DNA from: Accumulibacter sp964420975
Lineage (GTDB): Bacteria > Pseudomonadota > Gammaproteobacteria > Burkholderiales > Rhodocyclaceae
Length of the DNA stretch: 64,000 nucleotides
Assembly: GCA_964420975.1 (NCBI GenBank)
Contig: CAYQVH010000016.1
Location: 1 to 64,000, forward strand
Direction of reading: 5' to 3'
Numbering within the stretch: position 1 is the first letter of the stretch; each line of letters opens with the position of its first letter. This document shows positions 51,673-61,372 of this stretch, in pieces. Both the position numbers and the translations under genes were made by a program. The notes under the pieces were generated by a model, which saw only the letters and a program-made list of their open reading frames with translations, was not told the origin of the DNA and did not search any database.

Positions 51673-54600
51673 ATGAGTTCACCATCCTTCGTCCATCAGC
51701 AGAAGCAGCGGAGGAGGCTCTTGCTGGGCCTCGGGCTGGTTGCGCTGTTCGGGCTGCAGTTTCTTGCCTGGCAGCTGTGGTTGAGCTACGAAGATCAGCT
51801 GGTCGAGTCCGAGCGGACGACCCGGAACTACACACGGGTCTTGGAGACCCGTCTCGACGACACCTTGCGGCGTGTCGATGCGATTCTCCTTCAACTGGCC
51901 GGCGTGGTGGTCGATCGTCTCTCGCGGCCTGGCGCCGTTAAGGCCCAAGCGACCGGCGAGTTGGATGCGTTGCTGCACAGTTTTGACGAAGTGGTCGCTT
52001 TGGGTGTATTCGATGCCGGCGGCCGCCTGCTGGAACACTCAAAGACCGACGACACGCTGCCATTCGCTGTCGCCGACCGTGACTACTTTCTGGCGTTCCG
52101 TGAGCAGGGGCGCGAGGGCCTGTACTTTTCGGAATTGCTCGTCTCGCCGGTCAGCGATCGGCCGAGTTTGGTCATCGCTCGTGGCTTGCGCCGGCCGGAC
52201 GGCGTCTTTCTCGGTGTGGTGACGGCGGTCCTCGACCTTGGTCTCTTCCAGGATCTGTTTCGCTCCGTTGAACTGGGCAACGAAGGCTCGATCTCGCTGC
52301 GGCGCAGCGACGACCACCGGCTGGTCGTCCGCTGGCCGCACTTCGCGGACGGAGTGAACAAACCGCTGCCGGAGGACCATCCCGTACGCCAGCAACTGAG
52401 CGCTGGCGTCGGTGTCGGCAACCTGTCGTTTGCGTCGAGGACCGACGGCGTCGAGCGCATCTACAGCTTTCGGCGCCTCGAACACTACCCCTTGTATTTT
52501 GTCATCGGCGTCGGTCGCGACGAGGTCTTGGCCGACTGGCGAAAGCGCGCACTTGCGGTGGGTGTCAGCGGCGGCCTACTGCTGCTGTTGTTAGGTGTGT
52601 TGCTGTACAAGTTATGGGGTGGCGAGCGGCGAGTGGCGCTGGCGGTGGCTGACCTCGTCGAAGCCGATCGCCAGCTTCGGGTCAAAGGCGAGCGGCTCGA
52701 AGTATTCCAGCGCTTGGTGGATGGTGCTGGTCAGGGGATCGGGATGGCGCGCCTCGACGGAACGATCGTTTACGCGAATCGTGTTCTGCGCGAGATGGTC
52801 GATTTGGCGTCCGACGCTGACTGCAGCAAGTACACCTTTTCGCAGTTCTACCGTCCCGATACCGCGGGTTGGCTTGAACAGGAAGTCTTGCCGATCCTGC
52901 TCGCCAGCGGTCAGTGGTCGGGCGAGGTCGACCTTTGTGCGCTCGGTGGGCGGGTGATTCCGACGATCCACACCGTCTTCGTCCTGCGCACCGCTGCGGA
53001 CGAACCGCCGTTGCTGGCCAACGTGCTCACCGACATCAGCGAACGTCGTTCCATGGAGGAACGTAACCGTCAGCTGTTGGCCGAGCGGGACACCTTGCTC
53101 GCGAACGCGATGGTCGGCATCGTGCATCTCAGACATCGTCGGGTGGTGTCGTGTAATCGGCGCCTCGAGGAGTTGTTCGGCTACGCGCCGGGGGAGTTGG
53201 TCGGTCAGTCATCACAGCTTTTCTACCCGTCGCGCGAGATTTTCGAAAGAATCGGCGAGCTTGCCTACTCGGTGGTCGCGCAAAACCGCGACTTCAGTGG
53301 TGAGCTGACCCTGCGCCGGAAGGACGGGAGCGTCTTCTGGGGCGCTCTGACTGGACGTGCGATCAATCCCGCCGAGCCCCAGGAAGGCAGCATCTGGGTA
53401 TTCGCCGACATCTCCGAACGTCGCGAAGCCGAGGAAGAGTCGCGCACGCTGCTGCAGGCGGTTGAACAGAGTCCGGTCGCCATCGTCTTGACCAATCGTC
53501 AGGCAGAAATCGAGTATGTCAACCCGAGCTTCAGTCGTGCGACGGGATACACCCGGCTTGAAGTGATCGGTCAGAATCCGCGCATCTTGCAGTCGGGCGA
53601 GGAATCGCCAGAGACCTATCGCGCACTATGGGACACGCTGCTGGCGGGCAAGGTGTGGACCGGCATTTTCCACAACCGGCGCAAGAACGGCGATTTGTTC
53701 TGGGAAAGAGCCTCGATCGCGCCGATCTTTGGCGATTATGGCGAAGTTACCCATTATCTGGCGGTGAAGGAGGACGTCACCGAACGTCTGCAAGCTGAAA
53801 AGCGCCTGCAGGAGAACGAAGAAGCGCTGCGTCGTTTGTTCGAGGATGCCAAGGACCCGCTCCTGCTGCTCGGCCAAGGCTGTGTCGTCGATTGCAACAC
53901 GGCGGCGCTTCAGCTGCTCGGCTTTGCTTCCAAGACCGAATTCCTTGGTCATCGTGCGGCCGACTTCTCACCGCTTCTCCAGCCTGACGGCCAGCCGTCT
54001 GCCGACAAGGAGGCGGCCATGATCGCGGCAGCGCACCGCTTCGGTTATCACCGTTGCGAATGGACCCTCCAACGTACTGATGGCCGGCTGGTGCCGGTCG
54101 AAGTGACGCTGACGTCGATCACGCTGCGGGGTGAAGTGATCTTGCACGCGCTGTGTCGCGACGTCAGCGAACGGCGTCTGGCCGAAACACGATTGCGGCT
54201 CTTGGCGGCGGTGTTCGAGCATAGCGCGGAAGGGATCATGGTAAGCGATCGCGACAACCGCATCCTCGAAGTCAATGCGGCTTTTTCAAGGCTGACCGGC
54301 TATTCGGCGGACGAGGTGCGTGGCAACGATCCGCGTCTGCTATCGTCGGGGAGAACGACTGCCGCCGAGTTCGAGGCGATGTGGCAGGCAGTCGCGCTTA
54401 CCGGCCACTGGCAGGGGGAAATCTGGGACCGGCGAAAGGACGGCAGCTATTATCCGAAATGGCTGTCGATCTCGACGATCAAGGGACCGGAAGGTCAGAT
54501 CGAATACTACATTGGCAACTTCGTGGACATTTCCGAGCGCAAAGAGGCCGAAGAAAAGATCAGCCATCTCGCACACTACGACACGCTGACCGATTTACCC

Positions 54601-55878
54601 AATCGCTCGAATCTGAAAGGCCGGCTCGAACAGGCAATCGCCGTGGCGCGGCGCGAGGGGGGACAACACTCGGTCGCCGTCATGTTCCTCGACCTCGATC
54701 GCTTCAAGAGCATCAACGATACGCTGGGTCATCACATTGGCGATGCGTTGCTGCTGGAGGTGGCCACCCGCTTGCGCGCCAGTGTGCGTGAGAGCGACGT
54801 CATTGCACGTCTTGGCGGTGACGAGTTCGTCGTCGTTCTCACAGGGGCCGACGGCGTAGCCGCCGAGCGCGTGGCGAGCAAAATTCTCCGGGCGCTTGCC
54901 GAGGGCTATCAGATCGATGGACGTTCGCTGCATACGACCGCCAGTATCGGTATCGCCGTCTTCCCTGGCGACGGGGAGAGCGTCGAAGCCTTGATGCAGC
55001 ATGCAGACGCGGCGATGTATCACGCCAAGGCGAGTGGCCGCAATAACGTCCAGTTCTTTACCGCGAGCATGAACGAAGCGGCGCGCGTGCGCCGCCAATT
55101 GGAAGACGACTTACATCAGGCACTGCATGAGAGGCAGTTCGTTCTCCACTACCAGCCTCAGGTTGACGCGGAGCGCCGCCTCTTTGGCGCCGAAGCGCTG
55201 CTTCGCTGGTTGCATCCGCAACGCGGGCTCATCCCTCCTGGGGAGTTCATTCCTCTGGCCGAGGATACGGGACTGATTGTACCGATCGGTCAGTGGGCGA
55301 TGGAGACCGTCTGCGCTCAGTTGAAGGTTTGGTCAACCGATCGGCGAAGCCGCGACCTGCAGGTCGCCGTCAACGTCAGTGCTCGCCAGTTCCGGCAGCC
55401 CGACTTCGTCGATAAGCTGCAGCAGACGATCGAACGTAGCGGCACGGATCCGGCGCGGCTGAAACTCGAATTAACGGAGAGTCTGGTGCTTGACAACGTT
55501 GCCGATACGATCACCAAGATGAACGCCGCCAAGCGGCTTGGCGTCTCCTTTTCGATGGATGACTTCGGCACGGGCTACTCATCGCTTTCTTACCTGACGC
55601 GCTTGCCGTTGGACCAACTGAAAATCGATCGTACTTTCGTCAGTCGTTTGCCGGATAACCAGAGTGATGCCGTGATCGCGCAGACGATCGTTACTATGGG
55701 CCGCAGTCTCGGGCTAAAGGTCATCGCCGAAGGGGTCGAAAACGAAGCCCAGCTGGCCTTCCTCGACGGGCACGGTTGTCACGGCTACCAGGGTTTCTTG
55801 TTCAGCCGCCCCCTGGCTAGCGACGCCTTTCAAGCCTTCCTCGAGACTAACGCCGCAGTTGCGACAACGGACTGCTAA
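51673..55878 (+). CDS. membrane-bound dCache-PAS(x5)-GGDEF-EAL cyclic-di-GMP enzyme
   Basis: This 1401-residue protein has TM1 (about 15-37), a periplasmic dCache-like sensor (about 40-285), TM2 (about 291-313) and about five PAS modules (345-960). A GGDEF domain with intact GGDEF at 1048-1052 and an EAL domain with EAL at 1174-1176 follow. DDFGTGYSSLSYL, DRTFV and VIAEGVENEAQL are intact too, so both diguanylate cyclase and phosphodiesterase activities are possible. The PAS stack suggests redox, ligand or light sensing, but no cofactor ligand can be named. Such proteins govern attachment and motility. No partner regulator is adjacent. Confidence 0.93.
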   Translation: MSSPSFVHQQKQRRRLLLGLGLVALFGLQFLAWQLWLSYEDQLVESERTTRNYTRVLETRLDDTLRRVDAILLQLAGVVVDRLSRPGAVKAQATGELDALLHSFDEVVALGVFDAGGRLLEHSKTDDTLPFAVADRDYFLAFREQGREGLYFSELLVSPVSDRPSLVIARGLRRPDGVFLGVVTAVLDLGLFQDLFRSVELGNEGSISLRRSDDHRLVVRWPHFADGVNKPLPEDHPVRQQLSAGVGVGNLSFASRTDGVERIYSFRRLEHYPLYFVIGVGRDEVLADWRKRALAVGVSGGLLLLLLGVLLYKLWGGERRVALAVADLVEADRQLRVKGERLEVFQRLVDGAGQGIGMARLDGTIVYANRVLREMVDLASDADCSKYTFSQFYRPDTAGWLEQEVLPILLASGQWSGEVDLCALGGRVIPTIHTVFVLRTAADEPPLLANVLTDISERRSMEERNRQLLAERDTLLANAMVGIVHLRHRRVVSCNRRLEELFGYAPGELVGQSSQLFYPSREIFERIGELAYSVVAQNRDFSGELTLRRKDGSVFWGALTGRAINPAEPQEGSIWVFADISERREAEEESRTLLQAVEQSPVAIVLTNRQAEIEYVNPSFSRATGYTRLEVIGQNPRILQSGEESPETYRALWDTLLAGKVWTGIFHNRRKNGDLFWERASIAPIFGDYGEVTHYLAVKEDVTERLQAEKRLQENEEALRRLFEDAKDPLLLLGQGCVVDCNTAALQLLGFASKTEFLGHRAADFSPLLQPDGQPSADKEAAMIAAAHRFGYHRCEWTLQRTDGRLVPVEVTLTSITLRGEVILHALCRDVSERRLAETRLRLLAAVFEHSAEGIMVSDRDNRILEVNAAFSRLTGYSADEVRGNDPRLLSSGRTTAAEFEAMWQAVALTGHWQGEIWDRRKDGSYYPKWLSISTIKGPEGQIEYYIGNFVDISERKEAEEKISHLAHYDTLTDLPNRSNLKGRLEQAIAVARREGGQHSVAVMFLDLDRFKSINDTLGHHIGDALLLEVATRLRASVRESDVIARLGGDEFVVVLTGADGVAAERVASKILRALAEGYQIDGRSLHTTASIGIAVFPGDGESVEALMQHADAAMYHAKASGRNNVQFFTASMNEAARVRRQLEDDLHQALHERQFVLHYQPQVDAERRLFGAEALLRWLHPQRGLIPPGEFIPLAEDTGLIVPIGQWAMETVCAQLKVWSTDRRSRDLQVAVNVSARQFRQPDFVDKLQQTIERSGTDPARLKLELTESLVLDNVADTITKMNAAKRLGVSFSMDDFGTGYSSLSYLTRLPLDQLKIDRTFVSRLPDNQSDAVIAQTIVTMGRSLGLKVIAEGVENEAQLAFLDGHGCHGYQGFLFSRPLASDAFQAFLETNAAVATTDC

Positions 55879-55886
55879 TCGCGGAG

Positions 55887-56936
55887 TCAGGGAGTCGCTG
55901 CCTGAAGCGCGTCTGGCAGCGCGAGCAGGTACTTGCGAACCGGGGCGGGCAAGGCCGCCGTCGCCACTTCGGTCAGCGCCAGCCATTCCCAGTTTCCTTG
56001 CGCGACGCTGGCTGGAGCGGGTGCGACCTGACAGCAGTGGATCGTCGCCAGCAGTCGGAAGTGGCTGAACGTGTGTTTCAGCGGCTCGAGGGGGCGGCTG
56101 ACGATGGGGCAACAGCCGTAGCGGCGGGCGTTGGCGAACGCTGATTCACCAACCATCTCCGGTAGCGCCAATAGTCCGCCCCAAACGCCGGTGAGAGGCA
56201 TTCGTTCCAGCAATACGCGTCGACCGTCCGTCAACAGAAGCAGGCTCTTGGTGCGTTGCGGCAGCGGTTTGCCGGCACGTCGCAGCGGCAGATCCGTCGC
56301 GTGGCCGTCTCGCCATGCCCGGCAGACGGTCGCCAGCGGACAGACCGGGCACAATGGCTGGTGGCGCTTACAGACCGTTGCGCCGAGGTCCATCAATCCC
56401 TGTGTATAGGCTTCGATCTTTTCATCTGGCAATAACGATTCGGCTAGCGCCCATCGTTCGCGTTCGCACTGCGCTGCGGGTCCGGAGTCCACAAGCGCAA
56501 AGCAGCGTGTGAGCACGCGTCTGACGTTGCCGTCGAGAATCGCGGCGCGAGTCGAGAACGCAAACACGCTGATCGCCGCTGCCGTCGAACGCCCGATCCC
56601 GGGGAGCCTGGCGTTGACCGCTGGGTCTGCGGAGAAGTTGCTGCCCTGGTCGGCGACAACCCGTTGCGCACAACGGTGGAGGTTGCGCGCGCGAGCGTAG
56701 TAACCCAGTCCAGACCACAGTTCGAGGACGCTTTCCAGTCGCGCGTCGGCAAGCGCTGCGAGCGTTGGGAATCGGGACAGGAAACGTTGATAGTAGGGAA
56801 TGACCGTCTTTACTTGCGTCTGCTGGAGCATGATTTCGGCCAGCCAGATACGATAGGCGTCTCGCGTGTGTTGCCAAGGCAGGTCGTGGCGACCGTGGGC
56901 CTCCTGCCAGTCGACGATACGCATCGCAAAATTCAT
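55887..56936 (-). CDS. mutY: A/G-specific adenine DNA glycosylase
   Basis: MutY removes adenine paired with 8-oxoguanine. Catalytic E34 (WLAEIMLQQT) and D135 (ILDGNVRRVL), the helix-hairpin-helix LPGIGRSTAAAI and the [4Fe-4S] ligands C189, C196, C199 and C205 are all present. A NUDIX-like C-terminal domain checks for 8-oxoG. The length of 349 is typical. The gene converges with the GGDEF-EAL gene, 8 bp apart. A second Met four codons in is a possible start. Confidence 0.97.
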   Translation of the reverse strand: MNFAMRIVDWQEAHGRHDLPWQHTRDAYRIWLAEIMLQQTQVKTVIPYYQRFLSRFPTLAALADARLESVLELWSGLGYYARARNLHRCAQRVVADQGSNFSADPAVNARLPGIGRSTAAAISVFAFSTRAAILDGNVRRVLTRCFALVDSGPAAQCERERWALAESLLPDEKIEAYTQGLMDLGATVCKRHQPLCPVCPLATVCRAWRDGHATDLPLRRAGKPLPQRTKSLLLLTDGRRVLLERMPLTGVWGGLLALPEMVGESAFANARRYGCCPIVSRPLEPLKHTFSHFRLLATIHCCQVAPAPASVAQGNWEWLALTEVATAALPAPVRKYLLALPDALQAATP

Positions 56937-57101
56937 CGCCGACGAAGACCGTGAAAAGGCACGGGCAGCCGTCGAGCAGGAGATTGCGGCGAAGCAGGAA
57001 AACCGTGTCGATTTTCTCGACAGGGTTTGGTCAGGCAGCGATAATCGGCAGCCTTGGTCACCGACAACACCGCTCGCGCGTCAAAGCCGATTCTCCTGAC
57101 G

Positions 57102-57665
57102 ATGATTTTCCAACGACCGCCCTTTGCGCCGACTTCTCGCGAGTGGCTCGTCACGCCCGCAGAGAGTACGCTGCCGGCTGCCTCCGATCCGGCGCAACGC
57201 GACTTTCGTGATGCGCTGGGTTGTTTTGCCACCGGAGTCACCGTTGTCACGACGATCGCTACCGATGGTTGCGCAATCGGCGTCACCATCAGTTCGTTCA
57301 ATTCGGTATCGCTCGATCCACCGTTGATTGTCTGGAGCTTATCGCGCGAATCGCCAAAACTGACCGCGTTTGCGCAGAATCCCCATTACGCAGTCAACGT
57401 GCTGGCGCTCGGTCAACAGTCGCTCTCCGAACGCTTCGCGTCGCGTGACGACGCCGGTGTTGATGGCCTTGCGGTGCGCATCGGCCTGGGTGGCGTGCCC
57501 CTGATCGCGGGCTGTTCGGCGTGGTTCGAGTGTACCCACGAGGCACAGCACGCCGGCGGCGACCACCTGGTGCTGATTGGACGCGTTCTTCGGTTCGACC
57601 GCTGCGGCGCGGGTGAGCCTCTGATCTTCCATGGCGGGCGCTATCGAGCGTTGCGCTCCGAATAA
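57102..57665 (+). CDS. flavin reductase-family (FMN-binding split barrel) protein
   Basis: RDALGCFATGVTVVTTIATDG, GVTISSFNSVSLDPPLIVWSL and FAQNPHYAVNVL show the flavin reductase-like fold of HpaC/RutF-type small oxygenase components. The 187-residue protein presumably reduces FMN or FAD for a monooxygenase, which is not identified nearby. The ATG at 57102 is preferred to an in-frame start at 57054. It ends just before the cspA terminator, which could also act on this gene from the other strand. Confidence 0.88.
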   Translation: MIFQRPPFAPTSREWLVTPAESTLPAASDPAQRDFRDALGCFATGVTVVTTIATDGCAIGVTISSFNSVSLDPPLIVWSLSRESPKLTAFAQNPHYAVNVLALGQQSLSERFASRDDAGVDGLAVRIGLGGVPLIAGCSAWFECTHEAQHAGGDHLVLIGRVLRFDRCGAGEPLIFHGGRYRALRSE

Positions 57666-57688
57666 CCCAGATTGCGCGCGAAGCGCAC

Positions 57689-57711
57689 AAAAAACCCGCC
57701 AGAGGCGGGTT
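57689..57711 (-). terminator. rho-independent terminator of cspA
   Basis: On the minus strand AACCCGCC, loop TCT and GGCGGGTT form an 8-bp stem, followed by a U run ending at 57689. It starts 22 nt after the cspA stop. The same stem on the plus strand follows the flavin reductase gene but lacks a T run there. Confidence 0.85.
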
Positions 57712-57732
57712 CCTGTGTCGCACCCGACAAGA

Positions 57733-57936
57733 TCAGGCGCGTGAGATGTTCGAAGCCTGCTTGCCCTTCGGACCTTGCGTCACGTCGAAGGACACTTTTT
57801 CGCCCTCTTTGAGGGTCTTGAAGCCACCCATGGAAATCGCCGAAAAATGGGCGAACAGATCTTCACTCCCGTCGTCTGGAGTAATGAAACCGAAACCCTT
57901 TGCGTCATTGAACCACTTTACCGTACCCGTTGCCAT
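57733..57936 (-). CDS. cspA: cold-shock protein, CspA family
   Basis: The 67-residue single-domain CspA protein has both RNA-binding motifs, KGFGFI (RNP1) and DLFAHF (RNP2), and starts MATGTVKWFNDAK. CspA-type proteins melt RNA structure. The ATG at 57936 has AGGA 9 nt upstream; the longer in-frame ORF is not used. A promoter at 58067-58096 and a leader of about 124 nt precede it, and a clear terminator follows. Confidence 0.96.
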   Translation of the reverse strand: MATGTVKWFNDAKGFGFITPDDGSEDLFAHFSAISMGGFKTLKEGEKVSFDVTQGPKGKQASNISRA

Positions 57937-58066
57937 ATTGCCACTTCCTTGAAAAAAGACCAAAACCGGGCGTCGCCCGACTGCATGCTTCCAAATCAAA
58001 CCTGGACAGGCAGGAGTTTCCAGCAGTGGACGCTCCAACTGGCGGCCTGATCGAAAACATTCGGCC

Positions 58067-58096
58067 TTTTTACGCCAATAAAGGTAGATGAGTCAA
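58067..58096 (-). promoter_or_regulatory. cspA promoter with a long 5' leader
   Basis: On the minus strand TTGACT (58096-58091) and TAAAAA (58072-58067) are separated by 18 bp, matching five and four of six consensus bases. Transcription would start near 58060, giving a leader of about 124 nt before the ATG at 57936. Long leaders are typical of cold-shock genes and can act as RNA thermosensors. Confidence 0.6.
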
Positions 58097-58158
58097 GAGT
58101 TTTTAACAATTGCCGTGCGCTCTGCCACAGAACCCGCCCACTTCGGCGGGCGTCAGTA

Positions 58159-58186
58159 TTGCACCGGCGGCAGGACTGGTTAGAAT
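58159..58186 (+). promoter_or_regulatory. clpS-clpA promoter, possibly giving a leaderless mRNA
   Basis: TTGCAC (58159-58164) and TAGAAT (58181-58186) are spaced by 16 bp. Only 6 nt separate the -10 box from the clpS ATG, so transcription would begin at or next to the start codon. No ribosome binding site lies upstream of the ATG, in line with leaderless translation. Confidence 0.45.
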
Positions 58187-58192
58187 TGTCCC

Positions 58193-58501
58193 ATGGCAAC
58201 GAAGCATCAGGACGGCTCTCTCCTTGAGGTACAGCGCACGCAGGTCAAGCCGCCGCCGCTTTACAAGGTCCTGTTGTTGAACGATGACTTTACGCCGATG
58301 GACTTCGTGGTGGTCGTCCTGCAGCGGTTTTTTGGCAAGGATCGTGAACATGCAACGCGTATCATGCTCAAAGTTCATACCGAAGGCCGCGGCGTCTGCG
58401 GCGTCTATCCACGCGACGTTGCAGCGACCAAAGTTGAGCAGGTGATCAGCTTTGCCCGGAGTAACCAGCACCCTCTGGCGTGCGTCATGGAGGAAAACTG
58501 A
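58193..58501 (+). CDS. clpS: ClpA adaptor protein ClpS
   Basis: ClpS delivers N-degron proteins to ClpAP. The 102-residue protein has a flexible N-terminus, then PPLYKVLLLNDDFTPMDFVV with the residues that contact the N-degron, and RIMLKVHTEGRGVCGVY. It lies directly before clpA with adjoining stop and start. See the promoter entry for the unusual lack of a leader. Confidence 0.97.
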   Translation: MATKHQDGSLLEVQRTQVKPPPLYKVLLLNDDFTPMDFVVVVLQRFFGKDREHATRIMLKVHTEGRGVCGVYPRDVAATKVEQVISFARSNQHPLACVMEEN

Positions 58502-60760
58502 ATGATTGCGCAGGAACTTGAAGTCAGCTTGCACATGGCGTTCGTTGAGGCGCGGCAGAAGCGTCACGAGTTCATTACTGTCGAGCATCTGTTGCTTGCC
58601 TTGCTCGACAATCCGTCGGCCGCCGAGGCTTTGCGTGCGTGTGGGGCAAGCATTGAGCAGCTGCGTAAGGACCTCGCCAAGTTCATCGCCGAACATACGC
58701 CTACCGTGTCCGGTAACGACGAAATCGACACCCAGCCAACGCTCGGCTTTCAGCGAGTGATTCAGCGGGCGATCCTGCACGTTCAGTCGTCTGGCCGCAA
58801 GGAAGTCAATGGCGCCAATGTGCTCGTGGCGATATTTGGCGAAAAGGATTCGCACGCGGTCTACTACCTGCAGAAACAGGGCGTGACCCGTCTCGACGTG
58901 GTCAACTTCATCTCCCATGGCATCAGCAAGGTGCCCCAGAACACGCCGCGTGGCGAGCAGGACGTCGAGGCCGAAGGAGATCTGCAAGGAACGGCGGGGC
59001 CGCTCGAAAGCTACACGATCAATCTCAATGCACTGGCTCTGCAAGGGAAGATCGACCCCTTGATTGGTCGTGACCGCGAGCTGAAACGAGTCATACAAAC
59101 GCTTTGCCGGCGACGCAAGAACAACCCGCTACTGGTCGGTGAAGCCGGTGTTGGCAAGACGGCGATCGCAGAGGGCTTGGCGAGGAAGATCGTCGAGTGC
59201 GACATCCCCGAGATCCTGTCCAAGGCCAATGTCTATTGCCTCGACATGGGGGCGCTGCTGGCTGGTACGAAGTATCGCGGAGATTTCGAGCAGCGCCTCA
59301 AGGGCGTGCTCAAGCAGCTCGGCGAGAATCCACAAGCCATCCTGTTCATCGACGAGATCCACACCTTGATCGGTGCCGGATCGGCTTCCGGAGGGACGCT
59401 CGATGCTTCCAACCTGCTCAAGCCGGCGCTGTCGACCGGCCAACTGAAGTGTATTGGCGCAACGACCTACAACGAGTACCGGGGTATTTTTGAAAAGGAT
59501 CACGCTTTGTCGCGCCGGTTCCAGAAAATCGACGTCAATGAACCTTCAAACGCGGAGGCCATCGAGATTCTCAAGGGTCTCAAGTCGCGCTTCGAATCCC
59601 ATCACGGGATCAAGTATTCGGCGGCGGCACTAACGACCGCGGTCGAACTTTCGGTCCGTTTCATCACCGACCGTCACCTGCCGGACAAAGCGATCGATGT
59701 CATCGACGAGGCGGGCGCCGCGCAGCGCATTCTGCCGAAGTCACGGCAGAAAAAGATGATCGGCAAGATCGACATCGAGGAGATCGTTGCCAAGATTGCA
59801 CGCATTCCGTCGACCCACGTCTCCACCGACGACCGCAACAATCTGCGTAACCTCGACCGCGACCTGAAGGCGGTCGTCTTCGGTCAGGATGTGGCGATCG
59901 ACGCGCTCGCACGAGCGATCAAGATGGCACGTTCTGGTCTTGGCAACCCGAGCAAGCCGATCGGAAGTTTTCTGTTCTCGGGGCCGACCGGGGTCGGCAA
60001 GACCGAGGTTGCCAAGCAACTGGCGTATTGCCTGGGCAACGAACTGGTCCGTTTCGATATGTCCGAGTACATGGAACGGCACGCCGTCTCGCGTCTGATC
60101 GGAGCGCCTCCGGGGTATGTCGGTTTCGACCAGGGGGGTTTGCTGACCGAGGCGATCACCAAGAAACCGTACAGCGTTCTTCTGCTCGACGAGATCGAGA
60201 AGGCGCACCCGGACATTTACAACATTTTGCTCCAGGTGATGGACCACGGTACGCTGACCGACAATAACGGGCGCAAGACCGATTTTCGCAATGTAGTCAT
60301 CATCATGACCACCAACGCCGGCCAGGAGGCGATCCAGAGGGCGACCATGGGGTTCACTGCGTCGCGCCAGCCGGGTGACGAGATGGCCGACATCAAGCGT
60401 ATATTTACTCCCGAGTTTCGCAACCGGCTTGACGCGACCATCTCCTTCAAGCCGCTCGATCATGACGTCATCTTGCGAGTCGTTGACAAGTTCCTGATGC
60501 AACTTGAAGCGCAGCTGCACGAAAAGAAAGTCGATGCCGTGTTTACGACCACTTTGAAGGCCCACCTCGCGGTGCGCGGCTTCGATCCGCTGCTGGGCGC
60601 CCGGCCGATGGCGCGACTGATCCAGGACACGATTCGCGCCTCACTTGCCGATGAATTGCTCTTCGGCCGCTTGGCCAACGGCGGTCACGTTACCGTAGAC
60701 CTCGACGACAACAAGAACGTCAAACTGATTTTCGAAGAGGAGTCGGCTGTCGTCGCCTAA
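58502..60760 (+). CDS. clpA: ATP-dependent Clp protease ATP-binding subunit ClpA
   Basis: The 752-residue unfoldase has the N-terminal Clp repeat domain (1-145), AAA-1 with GEAGVGKTA and ILFIDEIHTLIGAG, and AAA-2 with GPTGVGKTE and LLLDEIEKAHPD. It lacks the ClpB middle coiled coil, and a ClpP-docking IGL-type loop is expected in AAA-2. clpP is not in the window. It is co-transcribed with clpS. Confidence 0.97.
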   Translation: MIAQELEVSLHMAFVEARQKRHEFITVEHLLLALLDNPSAAEALRACGASIEQLRKDLAKFIAEHTPTVSGNDEIDTQPTLGFQRVIQRAILHVQSSGRKEVNGANVLVAIFGEKDSHAVYYLQKQGVTRLDVVNFISHGISKVPQNTPRGEQDVEAEGDLQGTAGPLESYTINLNALALQGKIDPLIGRDRELKRVIQTLCRRRKNNPLLVGEAGVGKTAIAEGLARKIVECDIPEILSKANVYCLDMGALLAGTKYRGDFEQRLKGVLKQLGENPQAILFIDEIHTLIGAGSASGGTLDASNLLKPALSTGQLKCIGATTYNEYRGIFEKDHALSRRFQKIDVNEPSNAEAIEILKGLKSRFESHHGIKYSAAALTTAVELSVRFITDRHLPDKAIDVIDEAGAAQRILPKSRQKKMIGKIDIEEIVAKIARIPSTHVSTDDRNNLRNLDRDLKAVVFGQDVAIDALARAIKMARSGLGNPSKPIGSFLFSGPTGVGKTEVAKQLAYCLGNELVRFDMSEYMERHAVSRLIGAPPGYVGFDQGGLLTEAITKKPYSVLLLDEIEKAHPDIYNILLQVMDHGTLTDNNGRKTDFRNVVIIMTTNAGQEAIQRATMGFTASRQPGDEMADIKRIFTPEFRNRLDATISFKPLDHDVILRVVDKFLMQLEAQLHEKKVDAVFTTTLKAHLAVRGFDPLLGARPMARLIQDTIRASLADELLFGRLANGGHVTVDLDDNKNVKLIFEEESAVVA

Positions 60761-60803
60761 TCGCGGATGGCCGAGCACTCGGGGCACAACTCCAGGAAAC
60801 GAT

Positions 60804-61298
60804 ATGAGCTTCAAGACACCCGACCTGCTCGACGGACACGAGGACCGTGTGCGCGCGGGACGCCTTCGTGTTGTCGCGCCGATCTTCCGACGCTTCGGCG
60901 GAAGGTCGGCGTTCAGTGGTCAGATGGTCACGCTGAAGCTGTTCGAGGACAACTCCCTGGTGCGCGAAGTGTTGGCCGAGAGTGGCGAGGGCAAGGTGCT
61001 GGTGATCGATGGCGGGGGATCCTTGCGTTGCGCGCTGGTGGGCGACCAGCTTGCGCTGTTGGCGCAACACAACCGTTGGCAGGGACTCGTCGTTTATGGA
61101 TGTATTCGCGATTCGGAAGACCTCGCGGCGATCGATGTCGGCGTTCATGCGCTGAACACGCATCCCTTAAAAAGCGTAAAAAGGGGAGTCGGCGAGCGAG
61201 ATGTGGCGGTGAGCTTTGGAGGGGTGACGTTCAAACCAGGGGAGTGGGTATATGTCGATGGCGATGGCATCATCGTCAGTGATCAGGTGTTGACCTGA
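60804..61298 (+). CDS. rraA: RraA-family protein (ribonuclease E activity regulator)
   Basis: The 164-residue protein shows FGGRSAFSGQMVTLKLFEDNS, GEGKVLVIDGGGSLRCALVGDQLA and VVYGCIRDSEDLAAIDVGVHAL, the pattern of RraA and the related HMG/CHA aldolases. RraA binds RNase E and slows RNA decay, but some family members are aldolases, so the activity remains open. AGGAAA lies upstream of the ATG. It lies 43 bp after clpA and may share its transcript. Confidence 0.92.
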   Translation: MSFKTPDLLDGHEDRVRAGRLRVVAPIFRRFGGRSAFSGQMVTLKLFEDNSLVREVLAESGEGKVLVIDGGGSLRCALVGDQLALLAQHNRWQGLVVYGCIRDSEDLAAIDVGVHALNTHPLKSVKRGVGERDVAVSFGGVTFKPGEWVYVDGDGIIVSDQVLT

Positions 61299-61372
61299 GT
61301 CCCCTCGGTAGGAGTATCGGCTATCTCTGCCTAGCGTAAGCCGACGCTTGAGGGTTTCCCGATCGGAGAACG

